From contig NZ_JAKOGG010000013.1 in the NCBI RefSeq assembly GCF_022321485.1, positions 1 through 64,000 on the forward strand: DNA of 64,000 bases. The letters are read 5' to 3'. Made by a program: the position numbers and the translations under genes. The notes beneath the pieces were generated by a model, which searched no databases, had not been told where the DNA came from, and was given only the letters and a program-made list of their open reading frames with translations. This DNA comes from Shewanella electrica (GTDB lineage Bacteria > Pseudomonadota > Gammaproteobacteria > Enterobacterales > Shewanellaceae). How positions within the stretch are numbered: position 1 is the stretch's first letter; the number at the start of each line of letters is the position of its first letter. Shown piece by piece: positions 45,000 through 51,830 of the stretch.

Positions 45000-45863
45000 A
45001 TGATCCATAGCATGACCGCCTATGCCCGCATCGAACATAAAGCCGACTGGGGCACCGCGTCTTGGGAACTGCGCTCTGTAAACCAACGCTATCTCGAAAC
45101 CTACTTTCGGCTGCCCGAGCAATTGCGCTTTTTAGAGCCAGCACTGCGCGAGTTACTGCGCAAGCGTTTAAACCGCGGCAAGGTCGAAGTTGGCCTACGT
45201 TATGACCTAGCCAGCACCCAACAAAGTGAGCTAAGTATTAACCAAGATTTAGCCCGCCAACTACTCAAAGCCGCGCAATGGGTGAAAGATGAAGCCCGCG
45301 AAGGCCATCTTAACATCGTTGATGTATTACGCTGGCCAGGTGTTGTGGCTGGTGCCGAACAAGATATGGAAGCCGTTGGCAACGAGATGCTGACCGTATT
45401 TAACAATGCGCTCGACCAGTTTATTGAAGCCCGCAGCCGCGAAGGCGCCGCTATCACCGACATGCTCACCACCCGTTTGGATGCTGTTGAAGCACAAATT
45501 GCCATCGTGCGTGAACACATGCCAAAAGTCATTGAATGGCAACGTGAAAAACTCACCAACCGCCTCGCCGAAGTTCAAGGTGAACTCGACCCAGCGCGTG
45601 TGGAACAAGAGATGGTATTACAAGCACAAAAGCTTGATGTCGCTGAAGAGATGGACCGTTTAGAAACTCACGTCAAAGAAGCCCGTCGCATCATCAAAAA
45701 AGGCGGCGCCGAAGGCCGTCGCCTCGACTTTATGATGCAGGAATTCAATCGCGAATCTAACACCCTCGCCTCAAAATCGATCTCTACTGAGATCACCGCC
45801 GCCGCCGTTGAATTAAAAGTACTTATCGAACAGATGCGCGAGCAGATCCAAAACGTCGAGTGA
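45000..45863 (+). CDS. yicC: YicC-family endoribonuclease
   Basis: A 287-residue protein of the YicC/YloC family, with the N-terminal MIHSMTAYAR signature and the C-terminal DUF1732 (EGRRLDFMMQEFNRESNTLASKS). Family members are reported to be endoribonucleases acting on small RNA. The reading frame is complete and ends in EQMREQIQNVE. In Vibrio and relatives the 3' end of yicC is a known integration site for mobilisable genomic islands, and an island begins directly after it here. Divergent from rph. Confidence 0.95.
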   Translation: MIHSMTAYARIEHKADWGTASWELRSVNQRYLETYFRLPEQLRFLEPALRELLRKRLNRGKVEVGLRYDLASTQQSELSINQDLARQLLKAAQWVKDEAREGHLNIVDVLRWPGVVAGAEQDMEAVGNEMLTVFNNALDQFIEARSREGAAITDMLTTRLDAVEAQIAIVREHMPKVIEWQREKLTNRLAEVQGELDPARVEQEMVLQAQKLDVAEEMDRLETHVKEARRIIKKGGAEGRRLDFMMQEFNRESNTLASKSISTEITAAAVELKVLIEQMREQIQNVE

Positions 45864-45870
45864 TGTTTCC
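45835..45870 (+). other. Candidate island attachment site (att) at the 3' end of yicC
   Basis: The core-genome order ends here, and an integrase gene pointing away from yicC starts 194 bp later. Islands such as the Vibrio MGIVflInd1 type integrate at the 3' end of yicC, restoring its last codons. The exact core cannot be fixed because the other junction lies beyond the right edge; a repeat of this yicC 3' end should be found there. Confidence 0.5.
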
Positions 45871-45902
45871 TGGCGTTCGCCCAAGTTCTAAAAACCACCA
45901 CA

Positions 45903-45930
45903 AACCCTCGATTTAAGAGGGTTTTTTATT
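45903..45930 (+). terminator. Terminator downstream of yicC
   Basis: A 7-bp stem (AACCCTC / GAGGGTT) with a 7-nt loop followed by TTTTTATTT. Confidence 0.85.
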
Positions 45931-45971
45931 TACCCCTGTTTATAGTTGTTCGTGACTGTTAAGATAAAAGC

Positions 45972-46055
45972 GGTTACTAAAACGGTTACTAGACTCTTTA
46001 GTAACCACAAAAACACTCCAAAATATCAAAATTAGTAACCACTTTAATCGTAACC
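45972..46055. repeat. Five GGTTACT / AGTAACC repeats upstream of the integrase
   Basis: GGTTACT occurs at 45972 and 45984 (12 bp apart). Its reverse complement AGTAACC occurs at 46000 and 46034, and GTAACC at 46050, ending 2 bp before the integrase start. The dense symmetrical array is typical of arm-type integrase sites or of an operator over the int promoter. Either role would place integrase binding over its own promoter. Confidence 0.7.
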
Positions 46056-46057
46056 AC

Positions 46058-47281
46058 ATGAATGACAAACAAATTAAAGCACTTATAAAGTCTGGTGAGA
46101 TAGTTAGGAAACCCGTCGGGGATGGGCTTTATATCCGTATACAAACGGCAGGTAAGGCATCTTGGGAAGTGCGCTATACCATTCATGGTAAACGCAAGTT
46201 CTATGCACTAGGCCAATACCCACAAGTGAGCCTCGCGGATGCGAAACTTGAAGCCCTGCGTGTGAAGGTTGAAGCGAAAAACGGCATTGACCCACAGGTA
46301 GAAAAACAGAAAAACCAGCGCGCGCCGATCAACACCATCAACGAGTTGTTTGAAGACTGGTATCAAGATCTTGCCAAGCGTCTCAAGTACCCAAATATTC
46401 CCAAGCGCATTTACGAGAAAGAAATTAAACCGCTCATCGGTAAGTATCCTATTGAAGATGTGAGCGCGAGAGATATCAGGGACATTATTCAGAAAGTCCA
46501 ACAAAGTAACCGCCCTACCACCGCTAACGATACCTTGATGTACTGCAAGCAGCTATTCAACCATGCCTGCAAACTCGACCTAGCTAGAAGTAACCCTGCA
46601 AGCCCGTTTAATGTAAGTGATGCTGGTGGCATTGAGAAAAGTCGCGAACGCGCATTGAGCCGTGAAGAAATCGCCAAGCTGTTTACTATCCTGCGCGCTA
46701 ATCCTGCGGCTTTTACCCGTGACAATTATCTCGCAGTCGCGTTATTGCTAGCCCTTGGTGTACGCAAAAATGAATTGATCGCGGCGAAATGGGAAGAGTT
46801 CGACTTTGAAAAGCAACTTTGGCAATTGTCCACCAGCCGTAGCAAAACAGGTGCCGCGATTACCATTCCTCTTGCGGATGCCGTGATTCCTTGGCTAGCA
46901 GAACTGAAACAACGGGCCTTTGGCTCCGAGTATCTATTCCCCACTCGCAAAGCTGGTGGCAAGCGGCCACATATATCCGCCGACACCTTAAATCATGCGC
47001 TATCCAAGTTATTTGGTAAGCCACTTAATGGTGGCACGCGTGACTATCAAAATGCGTTCGAAGAAACAGGTATCGAACATTTCACCATCCACGATTTACG
47101 CCGCAGCTTTCGCAGTTTACTCGCTGAGCTTGGTGTTCCCGGCCATGTGGCCGAACGTTGCCTAAACCACAAATTAAAAGGAGTCGAAGGGAGCTACGAC
47201 CGCTATGACTACCTTGATGAGCGCCGCGACGCGCACAACCTCGTCGCAAACCTTTTAGAGCCAATTGTTAACGGAAATTAA
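46058..47281 (+). CDS. P4-type tyrosine recombinase (island integrase)
   Basis: A 407-residue site-specific integrase. Residues 1-90 form the arm-binding DUF4102-like domain (DGLYIRIQTAGKASWEVRY), about 95-175 the core-binding SAM-like domain, and 195-400 the catalytic domain. Catalytic residues are Arg236 (LGVRKNELIAAKW), His345 and Arg348 (HDLRRSF), His371 (LNHKL) and the likely nucleophile Tyr380 (GSYDRYDY). It lies next to yicC and reads away from it, which fits integration at the yicC 3' end. It abuts the next gene: its TAA is followed directly by ATG. Confidence 0.93.
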   Translation: MNDKQIKALIKSGEIVRKPVGDGLYIRIQTAGKASWEVRYTIHGKRKFYALGQYPQVSLADAKLEALRVKVEAKNGIDPQVEKQKNQRAPINTINELFEDWYQDLAKRLKYPNIPKRIYEKEIKPLIGKYPIEDVSARDIRDIIQKVQQSNRPTTANDTLMYCKQLFNHACKLDLARSNPASPFNVSDAGGIEKSRERALSREEIAKLFTILRANPAAFTRDNYLAVALLLALGVRKNELIAAKWEEFDFEKQLWQLSTSRSKTGAAITIPLADAVIPWLAELKQRAFGSEYLFPTRKAGGKRPHISADTLNHALSKLFGKPLNGGTRDYQNAFEETGIEHFTIHDLRRSFRSLLAELGVPGHVAERCLNHKLKGVEGSYDRYDYLDERRDAHNLVANLLEPIVNGN

Positions 47282-48043
47282 ATGAAATCTGCTTTGTATT
47301 TTAAGTATCAAATCCAACTAGATAACTATGGTCCAAGAAGTGAGGAGCTTGATGTTCAGCACGATACCGCGCTAAACATTGCCACTAGCCTAGAAACGGA
47401 GATAGCACGGGTTAAAGAACTTAATCCCGCAATGTTTTACGACCATGTAGAACAAGAATTACCGACCGAATGGAATCAAACACTCGCAGTATTTGAGAAA
47501 TTTAAACAAGCAGTTCAAAGCCGAGTATCACTGCAAAAAAGAGTGGAAGAACTACTCCAACAACACCAAGGTAAATCCAAAGAGTACGAACAATGCTTAG
47601 CTTGCCTACTCGATTTGCAACAACGTCTTGAGTACTTACTTTCTGCTCTGTTCTATTGTGTCGGTCAGCACAACAAAGCCATGGCCGACCAATTCATGTT
47701 TGAAACAGGTTTGAATAAAATTCAGTCAGAGCAGTTAAAAGCCATGGCTGTGTGCAACAAAAAATATGGTCGATCGTTAAGCATCCTTGTAAAAGTACTA
47801 GGTGACTTTTATGCGAATACAGCTAACTATCCTTATCCACTAAGTAAGGTTATCGAGTGGATTGAATTACGTTGTATCAATGCAAAAATACCATTTCCCA
47901 AAGATAGAAAATCAGAACTTCTTCAATGTGTTATCGACAATACTATTCCCCAAGATGCTGGGCGTAACGCTGGTGCACCTAAACAAGAATTTAGACAGCT
48001 TCCCGAAGATCAACTTGCGACCTTTGCCCCTCTTTTTCAGTAA
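47282..48043 (+). CDS. Unknown helical protein coupled to the integrase
   Basis: A 253-residue protein that I do not recognise. It starts at the base after the integrase stop, so it is almost certainly co-translated. It is predicted all-helical, with coiled-coil-prone segments (about 70-125, rich in Gln/Glu/Leu) and a Cys/Leu-rich stretch (YEQCLACLLDLQQRLEYLL). No membrane segment or enzymatic motif is seen. Being coupled to int suggests a role in excision, integration control or island maintenance, which is inference only. A hairpin follows. Confidence 0.7.
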   Translation: MKSALYFKYQIQLDNYGPRSEELDVQHDTALNIATSLETEIARVKELNPAMFYDHVEQELPTEWNQTLAVFEKFKQAVQSRVSLQKRVEELLQQHQGKSKEYEQCLACLLDLQQRLEYLLSALFYCVGQHNKAMADQFMFETGLNKIQSEQLKAMAVCNKKYGRSLSILVKVLGDFYANTANYPYPLSKVIEWIELRCINAKIPFPKDRKSELLQCVIDNTIPQDAGRNAGAPKQEFRQLPEDQLATFAPLFQ

Positions 48044-48062
48044 AATTGGTTAAAAAATAAAT

Positions 48063-48086
48063 AGGTGGTCGCTAGGCCACCTTTCT
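48063..48086 (+). terminator. Possible terminator of the int operon
   Basis: A 6-bp stem (AGGTGG / CCACCT) with an 8-nt loop followed by TTCTATT, 20 bp past the stop. Confidence 0.6.
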
Positions 48087-48178
48087 ATTACGGCCAGAGC
48101 CTATAACGAATAATCACTCCATCAAACGAGGCCGAACAGCCTCAAATAACGTTAACTTAAAACGAATGGAGTTTATTC

Positions 48179-48406
48179 ATGAATTCAAACACTCAAACCA
48201 CACAAGACCGAATCGTACGAGAGCCAGAACGCAAGCTAATTACCGCTGTAGGACGCACAACAGCTTGGCATCTAGAACGTCGAGGTTTGTTCCCTAAACG
48301 CCGTCAGTTATTCCCACATAGCAATAATGTTGGTTGGCTGTTGTCAGAACTCAATGAGTGGGTTGCCTCCCGCGAATACGCAAATTCAGGAGCTGCCAAT
48401 GACTAA
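48179..48406 (+). CDS. AlpA-family-like regulator 1
   Basis: A 75-residue MerR/AlpA-like winged-helix protein. After a 15-residue polar leader it reads LITAVGRTTAWHLERRGLFPKRRQLF, then GWLLSELNEWVASRE. This is the AlpA layout: helix-turn-helix, a short wing with a basic residue run, then a W-L-x-x-E-x-x-x-W helix. AlpA-type proteins activate int or act as excisionases in P4-like islands. The ATG follows AATGGAG. It overlaps the next gene by 8 bp. Confidence 0.75.
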   Translation: MNSNTQTTQDRIVREPERKLITAVGRTTAWHLERRGLFPKRRQLFPHSNNVGWLLSELNEWVASREYANSGAAND

Positions 48407-48608
48407 TAAAGCCCCGAATTATTACGCACTTTATATCGAAAATAGTCGACTGGTTAGAAAGCCGGAGCTAGAGCAGCTATTAGGAATTAAGCGAACAACG
48501 CTATGGCGTTGGATAAAGAGCGGCAAGTTTCCCAAACCAACGCTAGTGCAAAGTGGTCGTTCTTACTGGCGCTTTGAAGATATTCACAACTGGCTAGCAA
48601 AGTCGTAG
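48399..48608 (+). CDS. AlpA-family-like regulator 2
   Basis: A 69-residue protein starting at the ATG at 48399, after CAGGAG, inside the end of the previous gene. It has a clearer AlpA signature: LVRKPELEQLLGIKRTTLWRWIKSGKFPKP, then SYWRFEDIHNWLAKS. A longer upstream frame beginning at 48327 lies within regulator 1 and is rejected. Two tandem AlpA homologues suggest split duties (for example transcription versus excision); the sequence does not say which is which. Confidence 0.8.
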   Translation: MTNKAPNYYALYIENSRLVRKPELEQLLGIKRTTLWRWIKSGKFPKPTLVQSGRSYWRFEDIHNWLAKS

Positions 48609-48627
48609 AGAAATTTCCTTAGTAAGA

Positions 48628-48652
48628 AGCAGGCTGAGTCCTGCTTTTTTTA
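48628..48652 (+). terminator. Terminator after the AlpA pair
   Basis: A 7-bp stem (AAGCAGG / CCTGCTT) with a 6-nt loop followed by TTTTTA. Confidence 0.85.
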
Positions 48653-48677
48653 TAGCAACGGCCGCAACGCATTGAAA

Positions 48678-48698
48678 CACGTTACGGACGATAACGTG
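48678..48698. repeat. Perfect 7-bp inverted repeat upstream of the rep-like gene
   Basis: CACGTTA and TAACGTG flank a 7-nt loop (CGGACGA). It has no T-tract and lies in a gene-free interval between the AlpA terminator and the HUH-type Rep gene. It is a candidate nicking hairpin (double-strand origin) or an operator. Confidence 0.55.
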
Positions 48699-48735
48699 CC
48701 GATACGAAACAGCATAACTGCCTATAAACCATGGG

Positions 48736-48796
48736 ATAGCGCCATAAAACAGGCTCAACCCATAGCGGATATTAAATAATATACCCGCATAGCGCC
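48736..48796 (+). repeat. Three iteron-like repeats upstream of the rep-like gene
   Basis: ATAGCGCC (48736-48743), ATAGCGGA (48762-48769) and ATAGCGCC (48789-48796) are spaced 26 and 27 bp apart. An AT-rich stretch (ATATTAAATAATATAC) lies between the second and third. Regular repeats plus an AT-rich patch just before a replication gene are typical of an origin, but the copy number is low. Confidence 0.5.
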
Positions 48797-48824
48797 GTCG
48801 AATAATCAAGCATCTGGCAACAAC

Positions 48825-49766
48825 ATGAAGAACACCAAGAAAATGAATCCGACTAAACAGAAACCATCGAATAACGGATTTTGCATTAATAAGCACAATC
48901 ACAGGATCTATGCATACAAAGATCATTGTTATGAAGTCTACCGACCTAAGAGCAAAGGCTTAATCAACAAAGTCGTCAAAGCAATCATTGCTGACTACGA
49001 GATAATGCTAAGTCACTACAGTCGTGTTCTTGTGGCAAGAATAGATCTTCACCCTAAGTCATTCTCACCAACTAACGAGGCAATTACTCAGTTCTTAGAA
49101 CAGCAGGTTAAAAAAATGCGTGAACAATATGGCTGTAAAGTGATGTACCACTGCGCTCGTGAGCAGGAGACTTCAAACCGCGAGCACTATCACGTTGAAC
49201 TAATGCTGAGCGGGCACAAAATTCGCCATGCGCACAAACTCCTATCGCTGCTAGGTATCGCATGGAATCAATACTCCGGCGGTCACACCGCACAAGTTCC
49301 CCGTCCATTTTGTCTGGTATATCGCGGTAATAAATCTTCTCTTAGGCCAGCAATCTATCGCTCTAGCTACCTTGCAAAAGAGCACTCCAAAGAAAGAAAT
49401 GGCAAAACAAAAGGCTTCATCAGCAATAAATATCCACCAGCAGTCCACTTCGAACCCGGCAACGATCTCATGCTGGTGGCACCTGATATCACCTATATGA
49501 AACACAAAAAGAAAATCGATTTTATGAACCTAAATGAAAGCGCCAAAGCTGCAATTACCAGCAAACGCCACGTTAACCCACATTGCTGGTTTGAAACCTT
49601 AGCTCATGAACTGCAATTCAAAGAGTGCCTAGCATCAAGAACTAACGAGCTATTAGCTAAGCCGAATAACGCCTCTCTGTATCTGTCCCGAGATCACTCT
49701 CTAGCAGCCCATGAACCGAGAATACAGATCACCCACCGTGAGTTGAATGATCACTCATCAGAGTAA
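48825..49766 (+). CDS. Putative replication protein, YagK/YfjJ (inovirus Gp2-like) family
   Basis: A 313-residue protein matching the family found in E. coli cryptic elements CP4-6 (YagK) and CP4-57 (YfjJ) and in inovirus Gp2. It has features of an HUH endonuclease: REHYHVELML with His121 and His123 (motif II), and IYRSSYLAKE with Tyr178, Tyr182 and Lys185 (motif III). This suggests rolling-circle initiation or relaxase-like nicking. An alternative start six codons downstream (48843) is possible, as no clear ribosome-binding site precedes either ATG. The hairpin and iteron-like repeats just upstream could be its target. Confidence 0.75.
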   Translation: MKNTKKMNPTKQKPSNNGFCINKHNHRIYAYKDHCYEVYRPKSKGLINKVVKAIIADYEIMLSHYSRVLVARIDLHPKSFSPTNEAITQFLEQQVKKMREQYGCKVMYHCAREQETSNREHYHVELMLSGHKIRHAHKLLSLLGIAWNQYSGGHTAQVPRPFCLVYRGNKSSLRPAIYRSSYLAKEHSKERNGKTKGFISNKYPPAVHFEPGNDLMLVAPDITYMKHKKKIDFMNLNESAKAAITSKRHVNPHCWFETLAHELQFKECLASRTNELLAKPNNASLYLSRDHSLAAHEPRIQITHRELNDHSSE

Positions 49767-49934
49767 AAAACACCGCGGCAACAGGTAGGCAAAACAAACG
49801 CGAACCGTAGCGTGCAACTTTCACTCAGAGACTCCCACGCGAAAAAACTCAGAGTGCAACAATGTAATGATCACGCTGCAAAACAAAGCCCATGAACCGA
49901 AGATGATCACTGTGTTTTACCTCCAAGTGATCAT
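49747..49934. repeat. Four TGATCA palindromes and a 14-bp direct repeat around the rep 3' end
   Basis: ATGATCAC occurs at 49747, 49867 and 49903, and its reverse complement GTGATCAT at 49927. Separately, AGCCCATGAACCGA occurs at 49706-49719 (inside the rep-like gene) and again at 49887-49900. The cluster occupies the 184-bp gap before the next gene. It could be an operator for that gene or the remnant of a local duplication. Confidence 0.5.
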
Positions 49935-49950
49935 CAATTAGGAGTCCATA

Positions 49951-50592
49951 GTGACAAGATTCAACCTAGATAACTTACCCCGTTGTGGGGCCAAAACTCG
50001 AAGTGGAGGCAAATGCCAGCGCTATGGCAACAAGATGAATGGACGCTGTAAATTGCATGGGGGGCGTTCAACAGGCGCAAAAACTAAAGAGGGCAAACTG
50101 GCGGTACGCGTAAACGCTTTGGTGAACGTATTCATTTGGTACTTCAACAAACGATACGATTTCCCCATCAAGCAATCTGAGTGGGAGAATGCCCTTACCG
50201 CTTATCTACAAATTGGAGAACTAAGCAGCCAGTCCAACCAAACACACAACTTGGCGATCACTGATATCGTGGGTAAATACCGCGTTGAATTAGAAGCAAC
50301 CAAATACTGTATTGCCGAATATGAAGGCGTAGAGGCTCTGCTGCTGATTCAATCGGCCCTAGATCACTATTACAAAGATATCGCAGCCCCACACCTCAAG
50401 TTCCACATACACGCGCCCGTATACCCTGCACCGTATTTTGATAACTTAAATGGTTCTCAAGCCGAGTTTAAGAGCATGTTGCATATGCTAGCAAACACCG
50501 GAGATAGAGCTTTTAAATCAAATTTAAGGACGCCAATGAGCCCAGAACAGAAAAGGCTAAGACAATATATAAAACTCAAACAACAGCGTTAA
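49951..50592 (+). CDS. HGGxSTG-domain protein
   Basis: A 213-residue protein starting with GTG after TTAGGAG. The N-terminus has a cysteine-containing motif (RCGAKTRSGGKCQRYGNKMNG) and then CKLHGGRSTGAKT, the HGGxSTG signature common in phage and island proteins. The remaining 150 residues are helical and not recognised. Its function is unknown; the Cys/His cluster looks metal-binding. Confidence 0.75.
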   Translation: MTRFNLDNLPRCGAKTRSGGKCQRYGNKMNGRCKLHGGRSTGAKTKEGKLAVRVNALVNVFIWYFNKRYDFPIKQSEWENALTAYLQIGELSSQSNQTHNLAITDIVGKYRVELEATKYCIAEYEGVEALLLIQSALDHYYKDIAAPHLKFHIHAPVYPAPYFDNLNGSQAEFKSMLHMLANTGDRAFKSNLRTPMSPEQKRLRQYIKLKQQR

Positions 50593-50652
50593 AAAGCGGT
50601 ATTATTTTAAGAGAACTTAACGGAAGTTCATGACTTAAAAGGAAGTAGCCCA

Positions 50653-50859
50653 ATGACAATGCCACCTGAGTTTGTAACGATTTACTGACTGGACTGCCAC
50701 AAAGAATATCAGACGCTTCAACGACGAACCATTAACCTCCGTCTAGATAACGTCGATGACAACTACGTTGACAGCATGACGAACTCGGTTTGTCCCTACT
50801 GCCAAATGAAAAGCCGTAACGGTCTTTTGGTTGAAAAAGATGGTAAGTTTAATTTGTAA
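50653..50859 (+). pseudogene. Zinc-ribbon ORF interrupted by an in-frame TGA
   Basis: From the ATG at 50653, after a good ribosome-binding site (AAGGAAG), the frame runs 69 codons to the TAA at 50857 with one internal stop, TGA at 50686-50688 (codon 12). The translation around it is VTIY-stop-LDCHKEYQTL, and the far end has VCPYCQMKSRNG. A CxxC...CPxC zinc ribbon would be complete if the TGA were TGC or TGT. It is most simply a pseudogene by one substitution. Selenocysteine is formally possible, but no SECIS-like hairpin is evident after the TGA. An inverted repeat (GAACTT / AAGTTC, 50613-50629) lies upstream. Confidence 0.6.
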
Positions 50860-50932
50860 ACGTTCTCGCAGTGGCGGCCCTCAAAACAGTGCATGTCTAA
50901 CAGAGGATATACGGTGAGCATTAGGAGAAATA

Positions 50933-51091
50933 ATGAAGGTTAAAATTGAACAAAACGCTGCAGGAGAGGCATTTTTAGCAATTCCGCAGGAGCTATTGGA
51001 CGAACTTAAATGGGAAGAAGGTGATAACCTCGAATGGCTTCTAAATGACGACGGCAATTTTTGCCTAAGAAAAGTTAAGTCAACTAAATAG
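50933..51091 (+). CDS. Small AbrB/MazE-like protein
   Basis: A 52-residue protein starting after TTAGGAGA. It has the swapped-hairpin AbrB pattern: KVKIEQNAAGEAFLAIPQEL, then LKWEEGDNLEWLLNDDG, ending CLRKVKSTK. Such proteins are antitoxins or transition-state regulators. No toxin gene follows: the next gene is convergent and overlaps it by 12 bp. It is therefore an orphan or a stand-alone regulator. Confidence 0.75.
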   Translation: MKVKIEQNAAGEAFLAIPQELLDELKWEEGDNLEWLLNDDGNFCLRKVKSTK

Positions 51092-51751
51092 GTTATTACG
51101 TTCGAGGCTTTGCCACCATGCTTTGACCTTCTTCTTAGTGTCCTCGGTAAAGCCAACTCGAGTCCGATTAATAATGATGTTCTCTGCATCATGAGATGTC
51201 TGAAGCCCCCATAGTTGGGACGAACGGCACATCACAAGTAAGATATCCTTCCGCTTTGCTTTGGGAATAAGCGTATACCGCAGATACTCCTGAGCAACCC
51301 ATACGCTGGGTAAGCTGGTGGCAAAGCTTTGCGCTATGTCCATGTTTGTAGAGGCATATGGCACCAGATTAAACACGCTAATATGCTTTGCCGCTTGCTC
51401 ACAATTCCCATCAAATAGACTGTTGGCGACAGGCTTAAACCACTTGTCCCAACCCGGTATTTGATATGGATAAGGCTGTAAACCATCCAGTTGAGCAAAT
51501 AGTTGTTCCTTTAGAGCACCATCCTCTACGACTTCTGAGGTTTTAGAATCACGGCTAGGATTGGCGTAACAAAGCACGATTTTCGCCGTTTTCAAAGGGC
51601 CAAAGAACGGCCCCGGTGGTAAGCCAAATTCAAACTCGCTATCAATGGGCTTCTGTAATTCATGAAGAAGCTCATCAAGCACCACGAGATCGTCAGGGTG
51701 CTTAGTCAATCCCATTTCTAGACAGATGTTCCAATATCCAAAAAAATCCAT
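51080..51751 (-). CDS. Uncharacterised protein, weak resemblance to uracil-DNA-glycosylase fold
   Basis: A 223-residue soluble protein that I cannot assign. Segments AKIVLCYANPSRD (about 55-67), HISVFNLVPYAST and DILLVMCRSSQLWGL have the spacing of the UDG superfamily (GxNP loop, middle strand, C-terminal strand and loop), but the key catalytic residues are not clearly matched. No signal peptide or membrane segment is present. It is on the same strand as the HNH nuclease 79 bp upstream and may share its transcript, so a defence role is possible. This is inference from context. Confidence 0.6.
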   Translation of the reverse strand: MDFFGYWNICLEMGLTKHPDDLVVLDELLHELQKPIDSEFEFGLPPGPFFGPLKTAKIVLCYANPSRDSKTSEVVEDGALKEQLFAQLDGLQPYPYQIPGWDKWFKPVANSLFDGNCEQAAKHISVFNLVPYASTNMDIAQSFATSLPSVWVAQEYLRYTLIPKAKRKDILLVMCRSSQLWGLQTSHDAENIIINRTRVGFTEDTKKKVKAWWQSLERNNLFS

Positions 51752-51830
51752 GCTCCATCCATCCTTAAAAGCTTAACCACCAAGGCACCTTTCCCGTTAT
51801 CTTGAAATCAAAGATTAAGGAAAGGAGTAG

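Noticed and set aside
45000-45863. yicC disrupted by the island
   Set aside because: The reading frame is full length and ends in the normal C-terminus, so integration left the gene intact.
50686-50688. Selenocysteine at the in-frame TGA
   Set aside because: No convincing stem-loop follows within the distance required for a bacterial SECIS; kept only as a remote alternative to a nonsense mutation.
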